In this document: positions 9,760 to 18,058 of the stretch, in pieces
Position numbering within the stretch: position 1 is the stretch's first letter
Layout of the letters: each line of letters begins with the position of its first letter
DNA from: JADLCB01 sp964398315
GTDB lineage: Bacteria; Planctomycetota; Phycisphaerae; Tepidisphaerales; Tepidisphaeraceae
Direction of reading: 5' to 3'
DNA: 64,000 bases
Assembly: GCA_964398315.1 (NCBI GenBank)
Contig: CAYNMV010000015.1
Coordinates: 6,134-70,133 of the forward strand
Program-made: the position numbers and the translations under genes
The notes under the pieces: model-generated
What the model was told of the DNA's origin: nothing
The model's database searches: none
Seen by the model: only the letters and a program-made list of their open reading frames with translations

Positions 9760-12423
9760 ATGACGGCAGGCACGTCGCAGTCGGAGGCGCCAGCCGACCT
9801 GCTGGTGCAGAGTTTCGAGTCCGCCAGTGATGGGGTGATCCTTCTCGATCGCCAGTGGCGCTACCTGTACGTCAACCCCGCCGCCCGCGCCATGCTCCCG
9901 CTGCCCATCGTGATCGGCCAGTGCATCTGGTCTGATCCGGTATCGCTGGCGGCTTCCACCGAGATGCGCCAGCGCTGGGAGCGGGCGCTGCTCTCGGGGG
10001 CCTCCAGCGAGTTTGAGGAATACAGCCCGCTGATGAAACAGTGGCTGCAGGTGCGGGCCTGCCCGGTGGCGGCGGGACTGCTGCTGATGCTGCGGCCGAT
10101 CGACCGCTACGCCCACCAGGATGACCTGGTCAGTGACACCCTCTCGCGCTTCTGGTCGATGTTCGAAAACCTGCCCGAGGCGGTGGTGGTGGCCGATCCG
10201 CAGGGGCAGATCCTGGGCGCCAATCGCGCGACGCTGGCCATGTTCGGCATCGACGATAACACCCGCCTGCGCCGCAATATCACTGAGTTCAACGATATAG
10301 AAATCGCCGATGAATCGGGCCGCGTGCTCACCCAGGCACAGTGGCCCATGAGCCGCACCCTGCTCGGTGAGTCGTTCGCAGACTATCGTGTGGAGTTCCG
10401 CCGCCTCGATACGGGGTTTCGGCTGTGGGGCAGTTGTGCCGGCACGCCGGTGCGCAATGCCGCCGGCCAGATTGTCCTGGCGATCGTGACGGTGCGCGAC
10501 ATCACCCGCCAGCGCGAAGCCGAGCACCGGCTGGCGGCCAGCGAGGCGTTTTACCGCACGCTCGATGAGTTCCTGCCGCACCTGCTCTGGACGCTCGACG
10601 CCGAGGGCAACTATCAGCATGCCAATCGCCGCTGGCGCGAGTTCACCGGCATGGCGCCTGAGGGGGTCAATAACGAGAGCATCAACCAGATCGTTCACCC
10701 GGACGATGTGGCGCTGCGCACTGAGACGCTGCGCCGCTGCATGGAGACCGGCGGCCTGTGCGAGGCCGAGCTGCGCTACCGCCGGGTCGATGGAGAGTAT
10801 CGCTGGATGCTCGCGCGCTGGGGGCCAGTACGCGACCGGGATGGCAATATTACGCAATGGATGGGCACCGCCACCGACATCCACGACTGGAAAATCAATG
10901 GCGAAGCGCTGCGGCGAACGCTCGAATCCCTGCGCGCCAGTGAGCTGCGCTTCCAGACGTTCATGGATCACAGCCCGGCGTGGGCATGGATCAACGATGC
11001 CGAGGGCAACATCCTCTACATGAACCGCGTACAGCGCGAAACACTCGGTTTGCGCCACGAACCAACCCGGTCGCTGAAGCTGTGGGACATCTTCCCCCAG
11101 GAGCAGGCGGACCTGTTTCATCACCAGAACCTGCATGTCATTCGCTCTGGCGAGGAATTGCAGGATATTGCCCAGCTGGATAAATACGGGGATGGCACGC
11201 TCCTGATTTTCCGCTTTCCGCTGGAAAGCGAAGGGCGCACCGTGGCCGGGGGGCTGGCCATCGACATCAGCGAGCAGCACCGCATCCAGGCAGAGCTGGT
11301 GCGGGCCAAAGAGGCGGCCGAGTCGGCCAACCGTGCCAAGGATCAGTTCCTGGCGATCCTCAGCCACGAATTGCGCACGCCCCTGACTCCGGTGCTGTTG
11401 TTCAGTTCCGCGCTGGAGAAAAATCCGGCTCTGCCCGAGGAAGTGCGTGCCGATCTGGCGCTGATCCGCCAGCAGGTGCAGCTTGAAGCACGGCTGATCG
11501 ACGACCTGCTGGACCTGACGCGCATCCAACGTGGCAAATTCCTGCTTAACCTGGGCGAGGTGCAGGTGCACGATGTCCTGCGGCGCGTGGTGGCACTGGC
11601 CGGCAGCCAGGCCATCGAGAATGGCCTGCACCTGTCACTGGATCTCGTGGCCGAGGATGATCTGATTTGGGGCGATGCATCCCGCCTGCAGCAGCTTTTC
11701 GGCAATCTGGTGGGCAACGCCATCAAGTTCACGCCCGCCGGCGGCGCAATCGTGGTCCACACACATAACTTAAACGACCAGATCATCATCGAAGTCAGTG
11801 ATACGGGCATCGGCATCCCACCCGAGGCGCAGGGCGCCGTCTTCAATGCCTTCGAGCAGGCCGAGCAGTCGATTACCCGCCGCTACGGCGGGCTGGGACT
11901 GGGCCTGACCATCGGCAAGGCGATCACCGAACACCACGGCGGGGCGATTGAGGTGCAGAGCAACGGCTCCATCCAGGGAACGACCCTGCGCGTGTGCCTG
12001 CCCCTGCATGACGGCGTGCCTGCCCCGCCCGAACCTCCGGCGGATGAACCACCGGAAACCCGCCAGCGCGTGTTGCTGGTGGAGGACCATGAGGCCACGC
12101 GCGAGATCCTCCAGCGTCTGTTGCAGCAGGCGGGGTTTGACGTGCTGCCGGCCGACTCGGTGGCCGCCGCCGTTCATATCGGCACCCGCCAGCCGTTCGA
12201 CCTGCTGCTGTGCGATATCGGCCTGCCGGATGGCAGTGGGGTGGATGTCGTCACGCGGCTGAAGGGAATCGCCTCATTCCGCGCTATCGCGCTGTCGGGC
12301 TATGGCTCGGATGATGACATCGCCCGCAGCCTCGAGGCCGGCTTCGAGCAGCACCTGGTCAAGCCGGTGGATTACCACAAGCTCCGCACCGTTCTCGCCG
12401 AAACTGGCACCGCCCAGGGGTGA
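9760..12423 (+). CDS. Multi-PAS hybrid sensor histidine kinase
   Basis: An 887-residue soluble sensor kinase with no membrane segments. I count four PAS-like regions (about residues 15-115, 125-255, 265-380 and 395-510), the third with a classic PAS/PAC ending (RWGPVRDRDGNITQWMGTAT). The HisKA box is FLAILSHELRTPLTP with phospho-acceptor His536. The HATPase domain has the N box GNAIKFTPAGG, DTGIGIPPEA, and GLGLGLTIGKAI. A C-terminal receiver domain has LLVEDHEATRE, the phospho-acceptor Asp819 in LLLCDIGLPDGSGVDV, and LVKPVDY. With an attached receiver and no output domain, it should pass phosphate on to another protein. It lies directly after the PocR-SpoIIE phosphatase on the same strand. 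Confidence 0.93.
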   Translation: MTAGTSQSEAPADLLVQSFESASDGVILLDRQWRYLYVNPAARAMLPLPIVIGQCIWSDPVSLAASTEMRQRWERALLSGASSEFEEYSPLMKQWLQVRACPVAAGLLLMLRPIDRYAHQDDLVSDTLSRFWSMFENLPEAVVVADPQGQILGANRATLAMFGIDDNTRLRRNITEFNDIEIADESGRVLTQAQWPMSRTLLGESFADYRVEFRRLDTGFRLWGSCAGTPVRNAAGQIVLAIVTVRDITRQREAEHRLAASEAFYRTLDEFLPHLLWTLDAEGNYQHANRRWREFTGMAPEGVNNESINQIVHPDDVALRTETLRRCMETGGLCEAELRYRRVDGEYRWMLARWGPVRDRDGNITQWMGTATDIHDWKINGEALRRTLESLRASELRFQTFMDHSPAWAWINDAEGNILYMNRVQRETLGLRHEPTRSLKLWDIFPQEQADLFHHQNLHVIRSGEELQDIAQLDKYGDGTLLIFRFPLESEGRTVAGGLAIDISEQHRIQAELVRAKEAAESANRAKDQFLAILSHELRTPLTPVLLFSSALEKNPALPEEVRADLALIRQQVQLEARLIDDLLDLTRIQRGKFLLNLGEVQVHDVLRRVVALAGSQAIENGLHLSLDLVAEDDLIWGDASRLQQLFGNLVGNAIKFTPAGGAIVVHTHNLNDQIIIEVSDTGIGIPPEAQGAVFNAFEQAEQSITRRYGGLGLGLTIGKAITEHHGGAIEVQSNGSIQGTTLRVCLPLHDGVPAPPEPPADEPPETRQRVLLVEDHEATREILQRLLQQAGFDVLPADSVAAAVHIGTRQPFDLLLCDIGLPDGSGVDVVTRLKGIASFRAIALSGYGSDDDIARSLEAGFEQHLVKPVDYHKLRTVLAETGTAQG

Positions 12424-12626
12424 TTTGTCGCAGGGCATCCCACGTGTCGTTTTTGCCGGATCGGCCTATGATGCATGCATCACCGTCGCGCCATGATGCG
12501 CTGCACAGCAAGGAAATGATATTCCGGCCAGAACCTGAAGGCAGAACGCGACCATATGGACAGCCGGCTGCGTACGTCCATCCCGCTCAAATATTCGGGA
12601 TTGCCTGACAATACAGGAGTTATGAC

Positions 12627-13382
12627 ATGACCTCCCCCACCACCTCCCCCGCTTCACAAGCCGCCCCCCGTCCCGCTGGCGCGGGCATGCCTGCCATTCA
12701 GCGCCAGATGGTCAGCTTCGCATTTTATAAGCTGGCCCCGGCCTTCCGGCGGCTGTCGGCGGAAGAAAAACAGGCTGCGAAGCAGGAATTTCTCTCCGTT
12801 TACGAAAAAGAGCGGCCACAGGGGATGCTTTGCCTGTCGTACAGCACAGTCGGCCTGAAGAGCGATGTCGATTTTCTGCTCTGGAAGATCAGCGCCACCC
12901 CCGATCACTTCCAGCAGCAGCAGCAGGCGATTAACCGCACGCGGCTGGGCGCCTACCTGACCACGCCACACGCCTTTTTGTCGATGACCAAGCGCAGCGT
13001 CTACATCGACAAGCTCGACCCCTTTCACACCCCCGAGAGCCGCACCCACATCATCCCCGGCAAGCGCAAGTACCTGTTTGTCTACCCCTTTGTGAAGACG
13101 CGCGACTGGTACCTGCTGCCACTGGAAGAGCGCCAGAAGGCAATGGATGTACACATCGCGGTCGGGAACAAGTACCCGAGCGTCAAGCTCAACACGACCT
13201 ACAGCTTCGGCCTGGACGACCAGGATTTCGTCGTCGCGTTTGAAACCGAGGAACCCAAGGATTTTCTCGACCTGGTGATGGAACTGCGCGAAACGCAGGC
13301 CAGCAAGTACACACAGCGCGATACGCCCATCTTCACCTGCATCCAGATGACGATGGAGCAGGTGCTGGACCAGTTGTTCTGA
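12627..13382 (+). CDS. Chlorite dismutase family protein, probable coproheme decarboxylase
   Basis: A 251-residue protein with a Pro/Ala-rich head (residues 1-22) and one Cld-family domain pair. The stretch FVYPFVKTRDWYLLPLEERQKAMDVH (read in parts) aligns with the active site of HemQ/ChdC: Tyr153 matches the tyrosine radical residue that decarboxylates coproheme, and His176 in DVHIAVGNKY matches the proximal heme ligand. The C-terminal FVVAFETEEPKDFLDLVMELRE strand-helix is typical of the family. True chlorite dismutases have an Arg near the distal pocket that I cannot assign here, and the Tyr makes ChdC more likely. It would make protoheme in the coproporphyrin-dependent pathway. It stands alone between the kinase and the metal-efflux block. 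Confidence 0.8.
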   Translation: MTSPTTSPASQAAPRPAGAGMPAIQRQMVSFAFYKLAPAFRRLSAEEKQAAKQEFLSVYEKERPQGMLCLSYSTVGLKSDVDFLLWKISATPDHFQQQQQAINRTRLGAYLTTPHAFLSMTKRSVYIDKLDPFHTPESRTHIIPGKRKYLFVYPFVKTRDWYLLPLEERQKAMDVHIAVGNKYPSVKLNTTYSFGLDDQDFVVAFETEEPKDFLDLVMELRETQASKYTQRDTPIFTCIQMTMEQVLDQLF

Positions 13383-13500
13383 GCAAACATGTTCTGAGCA
13401 AAGCCGTGGTGGAGACTGGCCGGCAGTCATTGGGTGACAATTCGCCACCCAATTTGGGAATAATGCCGGCAACTCGCGGGTTGGCTATAATGTCTGGCAC

Positions 13501-13956
13501 GTGCTGATGGTTTATTCCCGTCCAACTCGGATGCTGGTGGCGCTGGTGACGGCCCTGTGGACCTCGCTGGCTTGCTGCTGTGCGCTGGGTGGACACACGG
13601 CATCGGCCGCAACGGCCGAGGTGGCGCCAACCCCGGCCGGACAGACCACGCCAGCGGGCCACGGCTGCTGCACAGCGCCCGCTGATCCGGCCGACTCCGA
13701 TTCCGATTCCCCCGCCCAGGGTGCATCGCACGACTGTGCGTGCGGCGGCCTGGATCGCCTGGCCGAACACCAGGCCGAGGTCCGGCCGCTGATCCCCGTC
13801 CAGCCACTGCTTGCGGCCTTCGATTTCGCCCTGGCGCCGCTGACCGCCTGGGCGGATGATGTCCAACTCCTCCACCGTCCGCTTGAATCGGCCGACCCTG
13901 CGCAGCCAAATTGCGCGCCGAGTTTGGTCGGCCTGCATTGCCAGCTCACCATATAG
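13501..13956 (+). CDS. Cys-rich secreted hypothetical protein upstream of the efflux operon
   Basis: I do not recognise a family. The 151-residue product starts with GTG (13501) or ATG (13507), has a hydrophobic segment at about residues 11-28 ending in a CCC triplet, and then a Pro/Ala/Gly-rich region with a Cys pair in HGCC and a Cys-His cluster in SHDCACGG. Acidic repeats (DSDSDS) lie between them. The pattern suggests an exported, possibly metal-binding protein. It precedes the YHS-like gene by about 145 bases and points the same way as the efflux genes, so it may share their regulation. Confidence 0.6.
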   Translation: MLMVYSRPTRMLVALVTALWTSLACCCALGGHTASAATAEVAPTPAGQTTPAGHGCCTAPADPADSDSDSPAQGASHDCACGGLDRLAEHQAEVRPLIPVQPLLAAFDFALAPLTAWADDVQLLHRPLESADPAQPNCAPSLVGLHCQLTI

Positions 13957-13980
13957 TCCCCTTCCCGCATTTTTGACTTG

Positions 13981-14001
13981 CCGCGCAACCCCTCTGCGCG
14001 G
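13981..14001 (+). terminator. Stem-loop between the Cys-rich gene and the YHS-like gene
   Basis: A 7-bp GC-rich perfect inverted repeat (CCGCGCA / TGCGCGG) with a 7-base loop lies 25 bases after the stop of the Cys-rich gene. There is no T-run after it, so it is not a classic rho-independent terminator; it may be an mRNA-stabilising hairpin or attenuator. Confidence 0.35.
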
Positions 14002-14102
14002 TGTGCTGATATTCGTTAACAGATTGCTGTTGTGACGGTTGATTCAGTTGCGCGTGGGCGCGCTGAGGCCGTTGGTCCACCCGTTTTTCACAGGAGGTTC
14101 GT

Positions 14103-14423
14103 ATGTTCCGTTCATTGTTCCGCATTCCGTTGATCGCGGCCGCCCTGGTGCTGGGTACCAGCACGATTCTGCTGGCCGAGGAGCCAGCGCCCGCCAAGCC
14201 GTATCCCCTGGACACCTGCTTGGTCTCCGGCGCCAAGCTCGGCTCGATGGGCGAGCCACCGGTGATCGTGCACGAGGGACAGGAGATCAAGTTCTGCTGC
14301 TCACACTGCATCGAGCCGTTCAAGAAGGACCCGGCCAAGTATCTGGCCAAGATGGAGGAGGCCCAGAAGAAGGCTCCCGCCACCCAGCCCGCGGAGAAAG
14401 AGTCGCACGGCGAGCATCACTAA
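14103..14423 (+). CDS. Secreted YHS/TRASH-like metal-binding protein
   Basis: A 106-residue protein with a signal peptide (about residues 1-25, ending LLAEE). The mature part has a YHS/TRASH-type pattern: TCLVSGAKLG with Cys39, a Gly-rich turn, then KFCCSHCIEPFKKDP with Cys65, Cys66 and Cys69 and the DPAKYL end typical of these domains. The C-terminus is Lys/Glu-rich and ends SHGEHH, adding His ligands. Such small periplasmic domains bind soft or transition metals. The ribosome-binding site CAGGAGG is very strong. It is 79 bases before the TolC-like gene, so it is probably the first or second gene of the copper-efflux operon. Confidence 0.8.
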   Translation: MFRSLFRIPLIAAALVLGTSTILLAEEPAPAKPYPLDTCLVSGAKLGSMGEPPVIVHEGQEIKFCCSHCIEPFKKDPAKYLAKMEEAQKKAPATQPAEKESHGEHH

Positions 14424-14501
14424 CCCCAGCGCGTGGGATCACTCGAAAGGGTGGTGTCACGCTTAATCCGCGGGAGCCACCGCGCGATGGACAGAGGCAA
14501 C

Positions 14502-16004
14502 ATGGCAACGCAAGGCAAACACCAGGCGAAGCATACTCGGCACAACACGTGCACGTGGCGCACGGCAAGCAGACGAACCCTGTTGCCAGTGGCATGCGCG
14601 GTTCTTCTGATCGGGATCACATTCGCCGCCGGCGGCTGCGCCCGCCACATTGATCGGGCGCAGATCGAACGATGGGAGCGGGGTGAACTGAGCGCGCAGG
14701 TGCGGCATGGTGCCGGCGGAACCGCTTACACAGGCGTGCCTGAACCCGGGCAGCGCGCGGAGGTCGCGCTGCCGCCCCAGCCAACGGTGGATGATTACGT
14801 GGCGGCAGCGGTGGCGCACAACCCCATGCTTGCCGCCGCCCGGGCGCGGGTGCGCATGCTGGCTGAGCGCGTGCCGCAGGAAACGAGCCTGGCCGATCCG
14901 ATGATCGAGGTGGCGCCGCTGTGGCGCAGCGGAGAAGCTTCGCCGATGGAGCTGATGCTGGGCATCAGCCAGGAAGTGCCCTTCCCCGGCAAGCTGGAGC
15001 TGCGCGGGCGCATCGCCACCAGCCAGGCCGCCCAGGCGGGCGCCGAACTGGCCGCAGCACGGTTGCAGGTCATCAACGACACGCGCCGGGCGTACTGGAT
15101 GTTTTACGCCGCTCAGCGCGGCATCGAGGTCACGCAGCAGACACGCGGCCTGCTGGAACAGTTCCACCAGATCGCCGATGCCAATGTCCGTGCTGGGCGT
15201 GCAGGGCAGGCGGATGTGCTGCGCGCCTCAGTCGAGCTGGCGAACCTGGACAGCGAACTGGCGCGGCTGCGGCAGGAGAAGACCAGCGCTGCGGCCATGC
15301 TGAACCAGTTGATGAACCGGCCGCCCGATGCCCTGCTGCCCGATCCCGTGGAGACCGATCCGCCACAGGTGGCGCTCGACCTGCCGCACCTGCTGCAACA
15401 GGCGATGAATGTCAATCCGCGCCTGGCCCGGCTGCGCGAGGCGGTGCACACGGCACAGCTTCAGCAGGAGCGCGCCCGCCAGGAGTGGCTGCCTGATTTC
15501 CACATCGGCGTTTCATATGGCTTCATGGGCCTGGCCGGGGCGGATATGGATGAAGATGACGAGTGGGGGCTGTCGCTGGGGATGAACCTGCCACTCTGGA
15601 CCCAGCGGCGACGGGCGATGCAGCGCGAGGCCCGCTTTGAGGCGCAGATGGCGCTGGCCGAACTGGCCGAGGAGCAAAACGCCATCACCTTCCGCGTGCA
15701 GGATGCGGCAGCGCGGGCTGCCAGCCAGCACGAGCAGGTGCGGCTGTTCCGCCAGCGCATCCTGCCCGAAGCCGCACAGACCGTCGAGGCCAGCGCGGCC
15801 TCCTATCGCGCGGGCCGCGGCGATTTCATTGAACTGATCGACAACTGGCGCGTGCTGTTCAATTACCGTCTGCTCTATCACCGCAATGTTGCTGCGCTGC
15901 AGCAGGCCCTTGCCGATCTGGATGCGGCGGTGGGCACGCGGGAGACGGAGATGACCACACCGCCGAATCGTGAAACTTCCAGCGCGAGCCGTCCTTTGCC
16001 ATAG
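14502..16004 (+). CDS. TolC-family outer-membrane efflux protein (CusC-like lipoprotein)
   Basis: A protein of about 500 residues with a hydrophobic signal segment followed by a lipobox (TFAAGGC), so it should be lipid-anchored in the outer membrane like CusC. The body shows the two TolC-type repeats: VDDYVAAAVAHNPMLAAARARVRML opens the first helix pair, and LPHLLQQAMNVNPRLARLREAV opens the second. The late YRAGRGDFIELIDNWRVL is the typical last barrel region. I chose ATG 14502, which has AGAGG 6 bases upstream; ATG 14487 is also possible. It lies 74 bases before the adaptor gene and forms the outer-membrane end of the tripartite pump. Confidence 0.88.
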   Translation: MATQGKHQAKHTRHNTCTWRTASRRTLLPVACAVLLIGITFAAGGCARHIDRAQIERWERGELSAQVRHGAGGTAYTGVPEPGQRAEVALPPQPTVDDYVAAAVAHNPMLAAARARVRMLAERVPQETSLADPMIEVAPLWRSGEASPMELMLGISQEVPFPGKLELRGRIATSQAAQAGAELAAARLQVINDTRRAYWMFYAAQRGIEVTQQTRGLLEQFHQIADANVRAGRAGQADVLRASVELANLDSELARLRQEKTSAAAMLNQLMNRPPDALLPDPVETDPPQVALDLPHLLQQAMNVNPRLARLREAVHTAQLQQERARQEWLPDFHIGVSYGFMGLAGADMDEDDEWGLSLGMNLPLWTQRRRAMQREARFEAQMALAELAEEQNAITFRVQDAAARAASQHEQVRLFRQRILPEAAQTVEASAASYRAGRGDFIELIDNWRVLFNYRLLYHRNVAALQQALADLDAAVGTRETEMTTPPNRETSSASRPLP

Positions 16005-16078
16005 CGACCCGTGCGACGATGCCGTGCAGATGCAGTCCGTAGAACAGGCTATTGCCTGCCCGCAGTCTGGAGAGGCCA

Positions 16079-17968
16079 ATGTCTGAACAATCCCACAGGA
16101 GTAACGAGCTGAAGCCCGATCCCGCGCAGGAGACTGCGCCAACCAGTCCACCCCCGCCTGGCCTGCCGCCGCCGCGCGGGCCGAGCGCGTGGCTGGTGGT
16201 TGGGCTGGTGGCAACGCTGATCGTGGGGATCCTGGCCGGCACGCTGCTTGGCAATCGCCTGCGCCGCGCTGTCGGGAGTGTGTGGGGCGCGATCAGGCAT
16301 GATCACGCGGTGCACCTCAGCGAAGATGGCTCGATCACCTATTTCACCTGCGGCATGCATCCCTGGGTGATCCTGCCGCAGCCGGGCAGCTGCCCGATCT
16401 GCCACATGAAGCTCGAACCGATCGACCCGGCCAAGTTCAGCGGCGAGGTCAGCATCGACCCGGTGATCGTGCAGAACATGGGCGTGCGGATTGAGTCGGT
16501 CATCACCGGCCCGTTAACCGCCAGCATCCGCACCGTCGGCACGTTGAAATACGCCGAGCCACTGGTGCGCGACATCAACACCAAGGTCGGCGGCTGGATC
16601 GAGAAGCTGCACGTGGACAGCATCGGAGCGCAGGTGATGGCCGGCGATCCGCTGTTCGAGGTCTACTCGCCCGAGCTGTACGCCGCCCAGCAGGAGTTTC
16701 TGCTCGCCGCCCGCAACGCAGGCGACAATTCCACCGATGCCAGCCGCGCCCTGCTCGAATCGGCCCGTACGCGCCTGCGCTACTTCGATGTCTCCGAGCA
16801 GCAGATCGAGCAGTTGCGCCAGGCGGGCGAGCCGAGCAAGGCACTGGCGATCCACTCACCCTATGCCGGTGTGGTCATCGAAAAGGATGTGGTGGAAGGC
16901 CAGCGGATCGAGCCCGGCACCCGGGCTTACCGCATCGCCGATCTGTCGCGCATCTGGGTGATGGGAACCATCTATGAGTACCAGCTTCCCTACGTTCGTG
17001 TCGGACAGCGGGCGACGATGTCGCTGCCGTATATCCCCGGCCAGACGTTCGAGGGGAAGGTGATCTACATCTACCCGTTCCTGGCCGAAGGCACACGGCA
17101 GGCGCGGGTGCGGCTGGAGTTCGACAACCCCAACGGCCTGCTCAAGCCGGGCATGTTCGCCAACATCACTCTCACCAGCACGCTGGCCGAGGACCGGGTG
17201 CTGGCACCGCGCTCGGCCATCATCGATACCGGCAAGCGGCAGATCGCGTTTGTCAGTCTCGGTGATGGCAAGTTTGAGCCGCGCGAGGTGCAGACCGGCA
17301 TCACCACAGAAGGTGACATGGTCGAGATCATCGACGGGCTGAAGGCCGGTGAGCGGGTTGTCACCAGCGGGCAGTTCCTGATCGATTCCGAAGCGCGCAT
17401 CCGCGAGAGCCTGGCCAGGATGATCAAGGGCGAAACCGCCGCCGAGCAGGAGGCCGTGGTGGCGACCCTGGATGGCGCGCAAACGACGGTAGCCCTTCCG
17501 CCCGATGCCCAGCAGCATCTGGCAACACTGCTGGAACATTACCTGGCCATCGGCGATGCGCTGGCGGCCGATGGTACCGACGGGATCGTCGATCACGCCC
17601 GCGCCCTGGCCGCGGCCACCGATGCGCTGCTGAAGACGCCGATCCCCGGCGATGAGCATTTCTGGCACCAGCATGAGGAAATGGCGACGGTGCGCGGCAA
17701 GGCACTGGAGTTGATCGACACCGCCGACATCGCCGAGGCCCGCCTGCGCTACGCCGACCTGAGCGTGGCCCTGGCCAAGTTCATGGGCGCCACCGGCGTG
17801 CCGGGCGCTTTCGGCAGGGAAGTGCATCAACTGCATTGCCCCATGTACCTGGAAGGCCAGGGCGGCAGCACCTGGCTGCAACTGGCCGGTTCGGTGCGCA
17901 ACCCCTATTACGGATCGATGATGCTCGAGTGCTTTGACAAGCGCTTCGCGCTGCCGATGAGCCAATGA
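16079..17968 (+). CDS. RND efflux periplasmic adaptor, CusB-like, with metal-binding domains at both ends
   Basis: A 629-residue membrane fusion protein. Residues 38-58 are a membrane anchor after a Pro-rich cytosolic head. Residues 88-116 are a heavy-metal-binding domain: FTCGMHP (Cys91, Met93, His94) and SCPICHMKLEPI (Cys105, Cys108, Met110). The CusB core follows (TKVGGWIEKLHVDSIGAQVMAGDPLFEVYSPEL, then the beta-barrel AYRIADLSRIWVMGTIYEYQ). The C-terminal 140 residues look like a DUF3347 module, then an HQLHCPMYL motif with another Cys/Met/His site. ATG 16079 has GGAGAGG just upstream. It is between cusC-like and cusA-like genes and links them. The double metal-binding layout implies metal capture in the periplasm. 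Confidence 0.9.
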   Translation: MSEQSHRSNELKPDPAQETAPTSPPPPGLPPPRGPSAWLVVGLVATLIVGILAGTLLGNRLRRAVGSVWGAIRHDHAVHLSEDGSITYFTCGMHPWVILPQPGSCPICHMKLEPIDPAKFSGEVSIDPVIVQNMGVRIESVITGPLTASIRTVGTLKYAEPLVRDINTKVGGWIEKLHVDSIGAQVMAGDPLFEVYSPELYAAQQEFLLAARNAGDNSTDASRALLESARTRLRYFDVSEQQIEQLRQAGEPSKALAIHSPYAGVVIEKDVVEGQRIEPGTRAYRIADLSRIWVMGTIYEYQLPYVRVGQRATMSLPYIPGQTFEGKVIYIYPFLAEGTRQARVRLEFDNPNGLLKPGMFANITLTSTLAEDRVLAPRSAIIDTGKRQIAFVSLGDGKFEPREVQTGITTEGDMVEIIDGLKAGERVVTSGQFLIDSEARIRESLARMIKGETAAEQEAVVATLDGAQTTVALPPDAQQHLATLLEHYLAIGDALAADGTDGIVDHARALAAATDALLKTPIPGDEHFWHQHEEMATVRGKALELIDTADIAEARLRYADLSVALAKFMGATGVPGAFGREVHQLHCPMYLEGQGGSTWLQLAGSVRNPYYGSMMLECFDKRFALPMSQ

Positions 17969-17989
17969 GAGCAAGCAGTTGGTAGTGAA

Positions 17990-18045
17990 TAGTTGGTGGT
18001 CGGCAGGAAGCCAACCGCCTTCCATCGCCTGCCAACGATCAACTA
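17990..18045 (+). repeat. Imperfect inverted repeat upstream of cusA
   Basis: Two 18-base arms (17990-18007 and 18028-18045) match at 15 of 18 positions when one is reverse-complemented, with a 20-base loop. They lie in the 90-base gap between the adaptor and the RND pump genes and end 13 bases before the pump ATG. A hairpin here could affect the pump's translation or mark a degenerate repeat. No T-run follows it. Confidence 0.5.
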
Positions 18046-18058
18046 CCAGCTATCAGCC

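Noticed and set aside
9661..11631. Long minus-strand open frame opposite the hybrid kinase
   Set aside because: No signal or motif; the kinase motifs on the plus strand account for the region.
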